From contig NC_092562.1 in NCBI RefSeq assembly GCF_037975245.1, positions 26,646,554 through 26,710,553 on the forward strand: a stretch of DNA of 64,000 bases, read 5' to 3'. The stretch comes from Apostichopus japonicus (Eukaryota; Echinodermata; Holothuroidea; Aspidochirotida; Stichopodidae). The number at the start of each line of letters is the position of its first letter. Position 1 is the first letter of the stretch. Below are positions 1 to 50,172 of this stretch, in pieces. Under the pieces are notes generated by a model. That model had not been told where the DNA came from and did not search any database. It saw nothing but the letters and a program-made list of their open reading frames with translations. The position numbers were made by a program, and so were the translations under genes.

Positions 1-1711
1 GGACAGTTTTGGAAATTCAAACACGACTCAATCGCCCGACGCTATAAACTGGGACGTTCTAACATGGCTAAGTTCATGTTTGATTTCCAATTCAGATTTT
101 TTTGTAAACAATTAAGAAGCATTGCATCTTATATGAGCGTCATCAAAACATAATTTTATTCATGAAAAGAGAGTACGGTGCGACGTGCCTGACTGTAAAT
201 AAAACTAGGCACGTTAAGATCTGCACCATAAGTTTTTTTTCTCTCTCTCTTTACAGCCTGATACAACACACGTAGTTAAATAAAGGAAGTTAAATAAAGC
301 ATTTGGGCTCGCGTATTTTAAATATTTGATTTGATTTGGAGGCTACGGTGGCTATATGGCTCCCTCTGCACCGTCCGATTCTTCGAAGGGTTAACATGAT
401 TTTTAACAAAAATGTTAAATTGTCAAAATAATGATGGAATAGGTGCTATCTTAAAAATCAAAATGCACCTGACAGTTTTGGGAATTTTTAGCGCAATCAT
501 GCTAGACAATTGACAAATTGACCACATGTGATCGGAGTTGTAGACTAAGAATAAATTTCCTTCTTTTACTCAAATAGTGCAAACACATCTACGATCCTTC
601 CTTTGTATACCTGATCGAAACCAAATATGATCTTAAAGATTACTAATTTATCTGAGGTGCATCAGTTTCCTTATTAGAGGGAGGGGACCCGAGCTATACC
701 GATGTGATCATTGTTTATTTAGCCGGTTTATTTTTGTAACTTACTTCTAGATCAAACAACTGTTATTTTTTTATGTATAAACTTTTCGTATAAAACAACG
801 TGTTGCTTAACGCACTGTCTCAATGCAGATTGTTTCTTCCTTGAAGCTATGTTATCGCCTGTATACGTCCAAAGTTCAATTGCTGATAACAGGACAATAT
901 GTTCCAAAAAGTAATGGAAGGATTTGACCTTTATCGGTATTTACATCTTGAGTTTAACGATATCATCGGACGAGACTAGGCTGTCGTATAGTGACAAGAT
1001 AAGTGATACTTACCACCATGATATGCAGCAACTCCGTATTACTAAACACTTGAAATAAATCAATTAAAAAAAAACACAATATAATCGTTAAAAGAAATAC
1101 GCAGTTTGTGGGTTTCAATGAAACGTTAGATAAAAAGAGAGATATGGCCCGGGGAGGGGATAGGATGCTGTTGCATGGGCATAATTTCTATACCCCCATG
1201 ACAGCCTGAGGTGTGTCTCACATAAGCTTTTAAAACATGGAATATGATAAACCTTTGTTTACTTTGTTAAGCTGAATGTGAACTAGCTACAATTCAATAA
1301 AGTTGTCACTTGATGGAAAAAGGAAAGGACGAACTAACTTGACAGATTTACAACTCAGCTGTACTTACTTATGCATCAGAAACGTGTACTTGTCCTGTAA
1401 TGTCATTTATATTGTAATGATAAATTCTAGAAAACAAATCGTTGATGAGGATACCGATAACAACATATAAGTCGATGAAAGCATATATTCTTATCAATCA
1501 TTAGTGGTTAATGAGGCGCTCTTTCTTTTTAAATACACTAGTCTCTTTGTAGTATCAATCATCACAATGATGTTTAATTATTCTATATTATAGTTAAGTT
1601 TAGATTTATGATTCTAAGTTAAGTGTGTACTATACGTTTGTCACATTTGAAATTCGAGTTTGATTGCTACCATACAATCCAAAAATAATCAAATTTAACT
1701 TTCGATATGAA

Positions 1712-1713
<2 letters not shown>

Positions 1714-1763
<50 letters not shown>

Positions 1764-1783
1764 TAGATAGATAGATATATATA
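1714..1783. repeat. (TA)n with a short GATA run
   Basis: Uninterrupted TA dinucleotides, then four GATA units at about 1761-1776, at the tail of the minus SINE A copy. Confidence 0.95.
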
Positions 1784-1789
1784 AATTGT

Positions 1790-1918
1790 TTTTATTGAAA
1801 TTTTAGTGAGTTGAACAATCAAGAACAGTGAAAAAACTGCCAGCCTCCACCGGGTTTCGAACCCGTCCTCCCGCTTTATATGTGGACACCCTAACCACTA
1901 GACTATGGACGCTCATTG
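1790..1918 (-). mobile_element. tRNA-derived SINE, minus copy (family A)
   Basis: The reverse complement has a Pol III A box (tagtctagtggttagg) and B box (ggttcgaaaccc), followed by ggtggaggctgg and a tail 'cactgttcttgatt' ending at a TA array. The acceptor and anticodon stems do not pair, so this is a SINE or tRNA pseudogene. Confidence 0.65.
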
Positions 1919-2010
1919 TTTGTCCAGAGGTACACAACCGTTGAAGGAATGTCGTAGTTTCACTGTAGGCGTTTGTCACCTGTATCGAACAATACTAGTT
2001 CTGTTTTGGT

Positions 2011-2116
2011 GACATGCTAGCCTTGCCTTTGAGCGGGAGGCCTGGGTTCAAATCCCGGTGGAGGCTGGGCGTTTTTTCACTGTTCTTGATTTTCCAACTC
2101 ACTACAATTTCAATTA
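2011..2116 (+). mobile_element. tRNA-derived SINE, plus copy (family A), inverted relative to its neighbour
   Basis: Shares with 1790-1918 the B box (gggttcaaatcccgg), ggtggaggctgg, and the tail 'cactgttcttgatt', then 'caactcacta' and a TA array, but in opposite orientation. The A-box half has diverged. Confidence 0.6.
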
Positions 2117-2130
2117 TATATATATATATG

Positions 2131-2221
<91 letters not shown>

Positions 2222-2230
2222 ATTTATATT
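2115..2230. repeat. (TA)n microsatellite
   Basis: At the tail of the plus SINE A copy, with TATG and TTTA interruptions. Two shorter TA runs follow at 2390-2405 and 2470-2502. Confidence 0.95.
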
Positions 2231-2469
2231 CATTTGCCTTTGTCGTTTACCTCCATTTCATTAACATAAAGTCTGTTCAAAGTATTTCTTTCGAGATCCG
2301 GCTTCGAGTTGGTTAGCATCATGTTTGATCTCTAGAGTAAGTAGTATTGTTCGATACAGGTGACAAACGCCTACAGTGGAATTAATAAATTATATATATA
2401 TATATCACGTTTAAAGAAAAACAAAATCTTACCGAAATATAAAGAAGAGAGACAAATTTTTAATTAAAA

Positions 2470-2506
<37 letters not shown>

Positions 2507-5237
2507 ATGCTACAGCTCTCCTCAATTAAGTTAAAACGTGGGCCGTTATATAGCAAAGGTCAAAGGTCTGAAACTTGCAATATTGGACACTACGGTATTT
2601 AACTCGGGAAATTCCCTGTGTCACACTAATTGCTTCAACTGTTAAATATTTGCAAACGTTATAAAGTTTATTTTAAGTAAACTACGTCGTAATGCACTTT
2701 ATCAAGGTGACCTGTTACGTATAAACTGCAGTTACCTTGTCATGGAGTTTCCTCTCAGGAGAACTGGTCCACCGTCGAAAACAATTCAACACTAATTGGT
2801 TGTCATATGAGACTAGTGCAATGCAGCACACTGGCGTTGACAGGTTGAGAGGAGGTGGCGTGTACGCTGTCATACCACCACCTCTACCATTGTCGTGGAA
2901 AAACGTTCCAGTGCATGGATTCTATAATCAGTCGAGGAAAATGCACAGTTTGGGCAAATTTAGAGGCCTATGGCACTTTAATTCTCTTCATAACCCTCTC
3001 CCCTTCTTCCTGGCTGTCCTCTTACGTACCAAAGCTTCATCATCAAACCAAATTTTCAATAATCATTTTCACTCTCTATTTCCAAGAATCATAAACTTTC
3101 ATGTGACAGAGGGGAAATACATGTCTATGGTATTAATTCCTATGCTCATTGGAGGGGGGCGGGGGGAGGGGACCTTTGGGGACTTAGTCTGCAGTACTCT
3201 CAGACAGTTCTATTCTAGCTGTTTTAGCTTTATCACAAAAATGTCACCGAAAAAAATCAGTTTCATTTGGATGATGCCCATGCCCCATCCTGCAAGTTGT
3301 AGCATTTTGTTAACGTAATATCACCCAAACATGGGAAATAAAGACATGTTGGGTAGTGTGTCCGTTTTGTTTCAATGCAGCCAACTTTGGGAAGGAAGGA
3401 AGGTGTAAAGGGTAGCATAATTATTCCCTCACGCACCTGCTTTCCTGCCCTTAGAGCCACCGTTAGCAGTCAATTCACAGCACTACCGACTTGTTACTTC
3501 CTCATTCTGACGTTGGACATACAAAGGTGTACGGTCTACTGATAATGGGAGAGAGCACTAATAACCTCCAAGCACAAGAAAAGAACAGATAAAAATCAAA
3601 CAAACTAATATTGCGTAACGTGCAGCGTTGTAAGCTTAATGAGTAGTTACTCTTGAACAAAGTCCAGTCTTTATACGGTGTATCTTGACCTGTGTAGCGA
3701 CGGGACAGATTTTACATGATACCACCCTGGACAGGAGCGGCGAAGCTGAGTTACCTTATCGAACTGATTTTAATCTTTCTTATGATCCGTTTAAATGAGA
3801 ACTGTTTGAATATGTAGAATATTTTAATCACACCAGATAAGGCTGCGTTCGGGCAAATGTACGCGGTGCTGCCCCCCCCCCCCGGGCTAAATTTAATTTA
3901 AAAAAATGGGGTGAAATGGTGTAGGATATTCTGAGGCAAAGTAGACTATAAATTAGATCAACAGACGAAGGCCTGCTAATATGTTTTTTTTTTTTTTGGG
4001 GGGGGGGGGGTTGAAGAAGGGGATGTCATGTCGTGTTATTATAGCGCAGATTCTACACATCCCCTTAGTTAAAAGATATCAGCTCGATACGTGTTTGGTA
4101 GGTTACAGTTAACTGGAATGTTCACACAGTCGCACAAATGACAGCTCTCATACACAAGCGGACTAAGGTTCATCGCATCAACCAAGCTTCAAGAGTTAAT
4201 TCACGTTCCTCCACATTCCCTTGCCCTGCACCATTCGGACGAACGAGCTCGTTACAATAACATAATAAAAATTACACAGTTACTCCAATGAGAATCTGAA
4301 CGTGCATTAGATGAATACAGCTCTTCAGCCTACTTTGTGTATTTATTTCTTTCAAACCACCAGGATCATAGTTCACAGAGTTTCAAATAAACATCACTAC
4401 TATGAAAGATCCCAACAAGAAATCCAATGATGGCATGGGAAAATAAACGAGGGAGAATACAACGATGTTGAGAACATCTAGATTACCCAATCTGATCTGG
4501 ACAAACACCTTGATATGAGATCAAAGTCTTTTGATGTCAGCTAGCTCAAATGTGAAACGGACGGAAATGTAACATTGACAGATCACTACTTCGTTGAGAA
4601 GGTATCATTTTGATAATTAATGTATTGATTATTTTGAAGGTCAAAATTCATTAAAGCGTCAACAGAATATGCACAACTCATTAAAACAAACCTGTTCATG
4701 ACATCTTACTGGCTAAAACAATGTTGCGATGAGGTCGTCCATCAAACCTCAATACAGTTTCGCAATCTGGTTAAAATATATTACAAAACCAGCTCTGCCG
4801 TTAAAGTAGTCAAGAACACAACGTAGCGGTTAAAGCAACCTTTAGATTTTCCAAATTTATTTCAAACTTTTATCGTTGTTCATTTCAATACAATAAAACG
4901 TAAATTTATCTTTATATTTCCAAAGCAAATGTTAACAAATTTCTAACATTGTCAACAACTATGCCTCCTAAGCAGGAGCCTAATATAAAGGGGGAAATGA
5001 GAAGGGAGGAAAGAAAATAACAACTTTATTCCGCGTATATCCTATTTTTGCGAAGACAAAAAAAATATATTACATGCACAAAACAAATTTCTCAAATAAA
5101 TGCTGCCTAATTTAAGTTCATCGTTTTCATTTAGTATGAAATTTATCATTATGATATGTTGTGACAAATGTAACTTTTTGTCGCCGTTCAACGATTAAAC
5201 ATGTGGTACAGAATGGGATAGCAGTGACGTAAAAAAT

Positions 5238-5445
5238 CGTCAAAGTGGTGTCCCTCCTAAGCTTCCGTACACGGTCGGTTATAGGTAATTCGATATTAAT
5301 CTACAAATCACACCGCAAGCACTAAATTGTGTACACTTTACATAGAAGACAAGGGGAGAGCAGAATACCAGTTGCAGACAAATACACTATTGTACCGAGT
5401 GGTCTCCTGAAGAATTGTTTACAGTGACTAAGATTGTTCGCAACG
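5238..5445 (+). promoter_or_regulatory. Gene 1 probable 5' UTR exon and promoter-proximal region
   Basis: The stretch from about 5238 to 5445 resembles 47785-47985, upstream of gene 2. Shared landmarks are a near-identical 'aaagtggtgtccc' block at the left and an 'acagtgact...cg|gta' block at the right, each ending in a good splice donor (gtacgt at 5446, gtaagt at 47986). Both genes also have a pyrimidine-rich acceptor just before the ATG exon (ag at 5' of 6080 and of 53077). The simplest reading is a non-coding first exon spliced to 6080, with the promoter around 5100-5300. The transcription start itself is not visible. Confidence 0.5.
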
Positions 5446-6110
5446 GTACGTTTTTATATTATTTTCATAAGACTTTGGGCTACCATCTTAGTCATCTCCA
5501 TGGACAAACCTGAAATCATCCCAAAAGAAAAGAAATCAGTCAGCTTAAAATAAGTTCAGTATAGCATTGTGGTCTTACACTCAGCCTAAGGCACTGTATC
5601 CACTTAAAAATGCCTAACGTGGGTTACAACAGCGGTATGATGACAAATATCATTTAACGTATACTCTAGTCACGATCTCTCAAATTTTGCTCTTGATCAA
5701 AAGTTAGCTTAGCAAACCATTTATGTTTACGTTGTATGTAATTTGAGAATACTGTAAATTTAAACAGTCACATGATGTAACACACAGAGGACCAGTATAC
5801 TTAAAACGATCATTTTAATTCATGTTCGGCCAGAATATCCGCAGAAACATGGAACACTAAATTCCAACTTTTTTAAAGCATCTTTTGACCACACAATTTT
5901 CCATCGATTAGCAGCCCCTGTAATAATACGCCTGGAGAAAAAATGCTAACACAATATCCTTATTAGAACAATGACAGTAAACGTCAATCAAATGAGATAA
6001 TTCATCAATGTCTGCTTACATTAACATTGAGCAAAAAAGATTTATATGTAAGATTCTATTATTTTACCTTTTCTTTCAGTGTGCACATGTATGTATTGGT
6101 CTAAGGAAAG

Positions 6111-43008
<36,898 letters not shown>

Positions 43009-43091
43009 TAACAAAACACAAATATGTATGTTTTAGAAAACCGCAAAATAATACGCAGGTCACTTATAATGCTCAGTGATAGTTTGTCTTT

Positions 43092-43097
43092 AATAAA
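43092..43097 (+). terminator. Gene 1 polyadenylation signal
   Basis: Canonical AATAAA 84 bases after the stop codon of gene 1. No other strong signal lies closer to the stop. Cleavage would be expected roughly at 43107-43125, giving a short 3' UTR. Confidence 0.6.
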
Positions 43098-43125
43098 TGC
43101 TTCAATCATTGCAAGATATTAACAA

Positions 43126-46100
43126 AATTTGTATTACATAACTATGAATATCACTGCTTTAAGCAAATGACATGAATGATATGTGTGTTAAGAACAAAAC
43201 TTGATGTAATAGAACTACAATAATAGATGACAACGTGTATGTATAACAATAATTCAATGTTCTTTGTCTGAATATAATTCAGTACAGAGCCGTAGCCTGG
43301 GTAAAATCCCTAGCGGGCAGAGGAGAGACATCACGTATCGTTTAAATGTCACGTACTGATGATTTTGATGTGCGTATATACCAGGGCCTTTTTAAAAGAA
43401 AAATGGGGGAGGGGGGCATTCCAAGAAAGGGACCAAATTGACACTATCTAAGCGGACCGCCAACATCGGTTGGCGTATCATAGCAAGGAAATATTTGCCT
43501 AAAATTGCCTCCCAGTTTGCCGGTAATGGCACTTACCAGGACTTGTAAGTTGCATCTCAACGTTCTTTATTTTGAGATCTCGTTTTAGTAATTTACACTT
43601 CTAAAGAACTTGTAAATAAGACAAAACAAATATTCCTTCGGTAAATGGGACTTAAAGTTACTTTATAAACTCTGCTTCATTCATTGTATAACACAGGTAA
43701 TTGTATATATAAAAGCACTCGTACCTTTCATCTTGAAGTTGCACACTAATGAGTTATGAAATCATAAGAAATGCTATAAACATATCGCTCAAAGTAACTG
43801 AAAGAGCGCATAATGTCCAGGCGTTCACATTACCGTAAGCTTACTTTTATTTCGGAAATGGTAATCTCAGGGGGCATCTTCGTCCTACATATCCGCCCGC
43901 AGGCTGCGGCCATGGCATAACGTTTTTTTGTGGCAGAAAAGGTGACATTTGCCTACATAAACCAATCTGTTACTTTAAAAAATCTGTTACAAATCTGTTA
44001 CTTAACTTTAAATTTTTTCCTCTTCGTACTCAGAATATTACGAAAATCACAGAAACCTTCGAAAAAGTTACATCAATATTTTTTTCTTGAGTTGTTGTTA
44101 TACCGTTTTTCAGATGTTTTATTTTCACTTTCACATTTAGTTAGTTATAACAGTTAAATAATAGGGATATTCATATATCTAAAACATTGAAAGTTGTACT
44201 CTTTATCCAGATGTCATGAAATACGTTTTTAAATCAATCTTTGTAAGAAAGACAACGTAATTGCTACTTAAACATTTTGACCACGTTACAACTTTTAATA
44301 ACTTTCTAAACGTACTTGATAAAGCGCAGAAATAAAAATTCAAAGAGTGCTTATTTTCGCATAGTTAGATACAACAGAACAATGTAACGCTTTGAAAAGG
44401 TGAATATTATATCGTTTTTTTTTTTAACACACTGGATTTACATATTTTTAGGGTATTTAAAGAGACATCGTATATTTTGCTCTTCAAACAATACTTCACA
44501 TTATAAGTCTGGGTTAACCTCAGGTGAAACAATTCCGCTACATATACAGATCACAATCTTCAGTGATAAGCTATTTTTATGTGAGAAATTGCAATTTTAT
44601 GTTTAGATCTTCTAGTATCTTCTTGTCAATTGTTATACCACCTATACATGTATTTTCTCTTCTCATTTTTACGTAAATCAGGAAAGGGAAACAACGGATG
44701 ATCTGTATCAGACAGAAAATTAAACAACAAAAATAAATAACTATTCTAACTGTTTATGTTTAACTGTTTATGTTTTATCTGTTTTGCTTTCCTTATCATG
44801 ATGGTCCGTATTTATTATTCTTTTTCGTTTAAACTTTCGCATAGTAGAGGGTTATTTGGTTAGCCGGGGCTAAACTTGCCCAAGGAGTTACAAGATCTAT
44901 AAAACATAAAGTAGTTGAAAGTATGACACTAAACGAGCAGTATTTGAAACATAAGGAAAACGTAAAGAATACAAAATAAAAACATACAAAAATGGACATC
45001 AAAAAGTAAGAAACAAATATAACCATTAAACAAGCGGTATATACAGAGGGAAAAGCAAACTGTCCGTATTTATCTATCTGTATTATCGAAAACACGAAGA
45101 AAATGAAGAAATGTTTTGTTGTATAATTGACATTTAAAAATGATTTCTTTCAGTTTTTTAAATAATTTCTATCATCCAAGAAAAACAATACTAGCGAAAC
45201 GTTCTTGGCCTTTTGTCTGATTACCCTAAATTAAGCAACGACGTATAGCATCGATGATGTGATTCGACGATCTTTCATAACATTCAAGCTTATTTATGTT
45301 GCCACTAAAAGGAGAATTTGCAGCTCTGATAAAAGCAACCTCTAAGGTTTGTGTGGAGTTTTAATGTCGATCATTTTCCTCCGTCAGTAAATATTTATTT
45401 ACAGTAAACCAGTTCTAAATTTGCAAAAAAATAAATATAGTAGTTCTGAATATAATAATAACTGTCAGAGAGCTTCAAGATAACTTTATCTCATCGTTGC
45501 ATCAGAATTCTTTTCACCTTTTGGAGTGATATTTCTTTATTGAAGTGAAAACAAGTGTATACTTTTCTTTCAAAATACTGTGCTTAAATGCAAACTTGAA
45601 AACATAATTTCCACACGAGAAGAGCATAGAACCGTTTATATTTACAACTTGAAGTCAGTTTCAACTTGGTTGCCAAGATATCAATGTGTAAATAAACGAT
45701 CAGGAACTAAAAGACATTTCTGGTAGCTGAAATAATGGCTTACTCAGCCAACTTGCTGCAGAATTTTCTGAATCTTTAGGCACAAACGGCGCCCTCATAG
45801 CATTTTGTATCGCAACGATAAATATTGTTTTTAATTTTGTTCCATTATGTTAGCCATCTGACAATGGCAGAGTGAATCATGTCATCAGGGCACTGAAAAT
45901 TTTATTGCTTTAATTTGTCACTTTTTTATCCACACTTTATCCTCCTCCTGTGATCAAACTTCTCGAGTAGTTGAAAGATTATCCAGTTACAATAAGCTGT
46001 ATTCATATAATCAACCATTTCTCGAGATAATATATCCTTTATAGTTAAAGAGTGACACAACCTCAAACTTCCCTGTCAATTTTTTGACACGCACGTATAC

Positions 46101-47784
46101 GTACAAAAGGTTCATAGTGTGTATATTGTAGTGCATTACGTTATATCCACAACATGTCTAGTCTCGCTTTAGTCTGCGTAGCCATGCATGCAAATGTTTC
46201 ACAAATTATCACTTCCTGGTTTTCATGCGATGACTCAACATATGTCTATTGTAGATTAGTAACTAGCCTATAGGTATAAATATACATTTTAGTATATTTT
46301 TCGTTTTAAATAAGCATTAAAAAAACCCCGAAAAACTTAGACTTTGGTTATGTGATTTTGTTGATAACTATTGGATATCAATTAACGATTGGTCTAATTC
46401 TTCCACGAGTGAATATATTACATAAACCCTAAACACTTTTCCAAAAAAAGCGGGGATTTTATCCTTCCCCTCCTTCTCCCTTGCGCACACCGATGTCGTT
46501 TAATTTTAAAACAACAATTCTCACATTTAAATAAGCCGCCCCAGAAGGCTATGTTTCATAGATATTGTGACGGGGTCATGTATATATATTACACAACAAG
46601 TACCGGTACAAGTTAAGACGTGAACTGTTAAATGTCTTTCTGCTCTTTATTACTCCTCTCTCTTTGCGTCCCCCCTATTAACTCCCCTTTCTCAACTGCA
46701 AAACCAATACAACGCAAATGTACATAAAGGTAAAGAATGTAACACAATATTGTGGGTACAAAAGGGTACAAACGCTGTTCAAGACTAAAAATAGGGGACA
46801 CTCTCCATGCATGATTAAATATAATAGGCATCCGAGGTGCAGGAATTTACTTATGCAAATACATCTTGTTCCCTTTGGACATGCGCAGTTACCTTTGGAC
46901 ATGCGTAGTTGGCTGGAGAGCGCCCCCTGTTTTACGAATGGAAGAAATATATTACCAACAAGCAATATTAGACAGGGTAACCGGCTGTGACAATATCGTT
47001 GAAAATGTAACTATCATGGACAGATACAAGGATGTTTGAGATGCGTTTTGCCAGTTTTTTTAAAAAAAAAAACCTTCAAAACACGGGCCTCGTTTTCTGT
47101 CCGTTGCATATTTTATGATTGTTAAGGAAGCGAAAGAAACCGAAATTTTTTGGTTGAATGTGACTGCCACGGGCAACCATGAACACAAATTCTTGTCATT
47201 TTTTATGTATAAGTTAACACCATTTGACAATAACCAGGCTATTGTGTGCTGTTGACAGTGTTTTATGGCTGTTACTACATCACTTGTAAAGTATTACCAA
47301 ACAGTGCAATATTTACATGTACTCTAATAACTCAATGGCGCTGCTGTCCTATGAAACTCCCTATATAGTGACGTCGTACTTTGGAATGTAAGGATAACGT
47401 CAGAGCTTTACAGACACTTTAGTGATCAAGAGCTTAGAAAAAGTCATGTTTTGTCATATTTTGTAATATTTTAATATTTTAATTTTTAATTTTGTGAGCA
47501 TAAGATTGCAGTTATTGTGAAAGTTTGGGCTTCTGGTAACGATACAAACGTTCCTAAATATGCCAAAAATAAGGAACTTAGCTAGGTCTTCCTCAACAAT
47601 CAACATAGCATACTAGTTAAAACAACATTTACAAATGGAGGATCAACGAGGGTCAGAGGGGCACGTGGCTTCCAGTTTTAATAAAATAGTCTTAAGATAT
47701 TTACCGTTTTGCACCTTTAGAATACCTTGATATAGCGGTAATTTCCATTGTTTTTGTTGTTGTATCGTTTTACAATGTGTGTTG
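43126..47784. other. Spacer between gene 1 and gene 2
   Basis: About 4.7 kb, AT-rich. It holds one dispersed-repeat copy (43478-43562), a G-rich tract near 43405 and no convincing exon on either strand. The promoter of gene 2 should lie at its right end. Confidence 0.6.
43478..43562 (-). repeat. Dispersed repeat, copy 1
   Basis: The reverse complement matches 54415-54500: both start agatgcaacttacaag, then agtgccatt, then a ggcaattt/ggcatttt block. Nature unknown; probably a transposon fragment. Confidence 0.5.
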
Positions 47785-47985
47785 TCGTTAAAGTGGTGTC
47801 CCTTCTACTCTACCGTACATTGACTCCACATAGAAAATACACCTACCGACAACTAATGTTTGCGCAATTTACACGAACACATGCCGGAAGAGACAGCAGA
47901 AGATCAATCATGTACATACCCAATGAATCATTTTACTGAAAGATTTTTGAACGATTTACATGACAGTGACTGGTTTCTTGCAGCG
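47785..47985 (+). promoter_or_regulatory. Gene 2 probable 5' UTR exon and promoter-proximal region
   Basis: Counterpart of 5238-5445 before gene 1: shared 'aaagtggtgtccc' at the left edge and a shared 'acagtgact' block near the right edge, ending in the donor gtaagt at 47986. It would be spliced over a 5.1-kb intron to the acceptor at 53076. The 63-codon open frame overlapping it (47748-47939) has no family resemblance and is taken as non-coding. Confidence 0.5.
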
Positions 47986-49314
47986 GTAAGTAATCTGCAT
48001 ATTGTGTGTGGTTCAGTCACCGGGAGGTGATTTAAAACTTTGGATAGGCCTGAATATGTTGGCCGAATTGCTTGCAATTAGTTGTTCTGCGCAGTTAATC
48101 AATGTTCACATGTAAAGCATTATTTTATTTTCATGATAAAATGGGATAGGCCACAAGCTTATGCTAAATAATCACCATACTCAAGGAAACTCAAGGACAA
48201 GGAAACACAATTAGCTTGAATTGGGATACATATTAGTAGCCCAGTCCTATCATAGGGTCTAATAAATTTAGATTTGTCGCCTTGCCTAGGGTCGTTAGGT
48301 ACAGTGTTGTTTTGAACTAGTCAGACGCAGACAACAGCAGTGGAATGATTCTATCTAACATTAGTGAGAAAACAAATGATATATTTCAGGAAGAAAATTT
48401 AGGTAGCCTATGCAAAACTGGCAATTTCTTTTTGATCAACTAGACGTAGTCCTAGCCTAATTGTCTAATCTAGTTACACATCAGTTCATTTTCATTTATT
48501 TTACTTAATTTCCTAATAAAGGATGGATATAAGTAAAACCACATTTATTATACGATTTGTGTTTTAATGGCTCACATGGATTTATCAGACAACTGCAGAC
48601 CTTTACAACATGTGGCATCAAGTTGTTGTAGTGTTTTTTGAAGATGTTTATTGTCATTGTTTTAAATTTGTACTGCTAATCTTATATAACGCAACATGAG
48701 ACCTGTACTGTTAGCTGTAGTAGGCTCTTTAAAAGCCTAACGTATTAACCTAACATGATTCCAGTGGAATATTAACTTTGTCAGTAATATTTTTATGAAT
48801 ATTTTGGGCAGCAAAACTACATTCAACACTGCTGTTAATATAATCAGCCAATTGGGTTAATTTGTCGTATTAATGCTCATTGCTACAGTCAATACTGTAC
48901 TCCCATATCATGCTTCAAGCACTTGTAATGACAGTATGAACTATTCCTATTTTTTTTTTCAAATTGAAACTTGGTGTTTATGCTGCTCCTACTGCTCATT
49001 TGTTAACTGTTGGTCAATACAAGGGCTTTAAAGACCAACTTTGGAGACTTTTCGATGAACATAAAATCCCACCATTTTGCATGTATGTAATCCTTAACTC
49101 ACTCCAATTACATTGCTGAAACTAACTTTACCAATTTCGGACGTTAAATACGTGAGAAATGGGAAGAAAAGTCAGCTTTTTATGAAACCTATTTCAGACA
49201 TTCCTGAAACTTTCCGAAGACATCAGGTGACCATGTGACGTCACTGTTTGTATACCTCACTCACAACAATACTTTTTGTGTGTTTGTAATCATGTATACT
49301 TGAGCTGCCTAAAA

Positions 49315-49590
49315 CATCAACGATATTACTCCCTTTTTCCCCGAAATTCCACAATTCTGTGTTGTTGGAGGTTGCAGTTATACCTCATCCAACAAAAGCA
49401 TCAGCTTTTTTAGATTTCCGAGTAACAAAACCGACGTAAAACGCCGCAAACTTTGGATCAAATTTTTGAGATCCACGCGGAAAGATTTATCTCATGCCCA
49501 TGAGTCCACATGCATGACCCTGCCTCTGTGTATGCTGCAAATGTCTCATTCGGCGAAGTTTATATACTGTCGATAGCTGTGTCGGACCAT
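49315..49590 (+). pseudogene. THAP zinc-finger domain remnant in gene 2 5' UTR intron
   Basis: One frame reads IPQFCVVGGCSYTSSN, then SFFRFPSN and RRKLWIKFL: the C-x(4)-C, F-x-FP and Trp landmarks of a THAP DNA-binding domain. The residue before PQFC, where THAP proteins usually begin with Met, is ATT (Ile). The second half continues in another frame as SVYAANVSFGEVYI, where the usual C-x2-H zinc ligands would be Tyr and Asn. Lost start, frameshift and lost ligands mean it is dead. It could derive from a P-element-type transposon or a THAP gene copy. Confidence 0.6.
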
Positions 49591-50172
49591 AGCTCCATGG
49601 TTGGACATAGCTCCTCGTAAACAAGCTCTGGACGTCCTTACATGTAACATTATATCACGCAATTGACAGTATAATATTTACTGTAAGAGATGACCGTGTA
49701 TATACCGTGCCTATATGGTAGCATTTTTAGTACATGTAGTGAGTTGGCTCACAGCGTGTGTAAATAGTCATGTTAGGATTTCATCGCATTTATCTATTTC
49801 CTTTGTTGTATTCCAGTATCGTGAGTTCGTGATACATTGTGTTATATTGTCCGTTACGTTTATTCCGGCATCTGCATGGTTCAAGGAGTTGAATAAAAAC
49901 GGTTCTATGTAGCGATCGGACGTTTTATTTCGTTAGTGACTGTCTTGTGATTGTTGGATGTAACTGGTCAAGGCCTGTTTCAACTAGACCTAACTCTATG
50001 GAGTTACACAGAGTCACCGTAGTATTTCGCCCAGGATTGAACGAGAAACGTGGATTTGGATATTCACTGCTAAATTTTGTTTATTGAAAGGATACTTTTT
50101 CTGTGTTTGTACTTTTGGATATTAAAACGATTAACTTTACTATGTTCAGCTGAAGCTTAGTCATCCTATATG

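Larger units (their letters stand above)
1961..2381. repeat. Outer inverted repeat around SINE A plus copy
   Basis: The segment 1961-2000 (cactgtaggcgtttgtcacc..) is inversely repeated at about 2338-2379 (..ggtgacaaacgcctacagtg). Together with the inverted SINEs this makes a nested palindromic arrangement. Confidence 0.7.
1..5237. other. Intergenic region upstream of gene 1
   Basis: Apart from the inverted SINEs and TA arrays at 1714-2502, I see only AT-rich sequence with homopolymer tracts: C run near 3872-3883, T then G run near 3985-4010, G-rich near 3151-3175. The longest frame (2737-3318) has no recognisable content. Confidence 0.6.

Noticed and set aside
1838-1915. Functional tRNA gene on the minus strand
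   Set aside because: A and B boxes are present but the acceptor and anticodon stems do not pair, and a related SINE copy with the same tail lies nearby.
2737-3318. 193-codon open frame upstream of gene 1
   Set aside because: No domain, odd composition, runs through G-rich low-complexity sequence and has no splice or promoter context. Treated as chance.
47748-47939. 63-codon frame at the gene 2 leader
   Set aside because: Overlaps the leader exon conserved with gene 1, but the reading frame is not conserved there.
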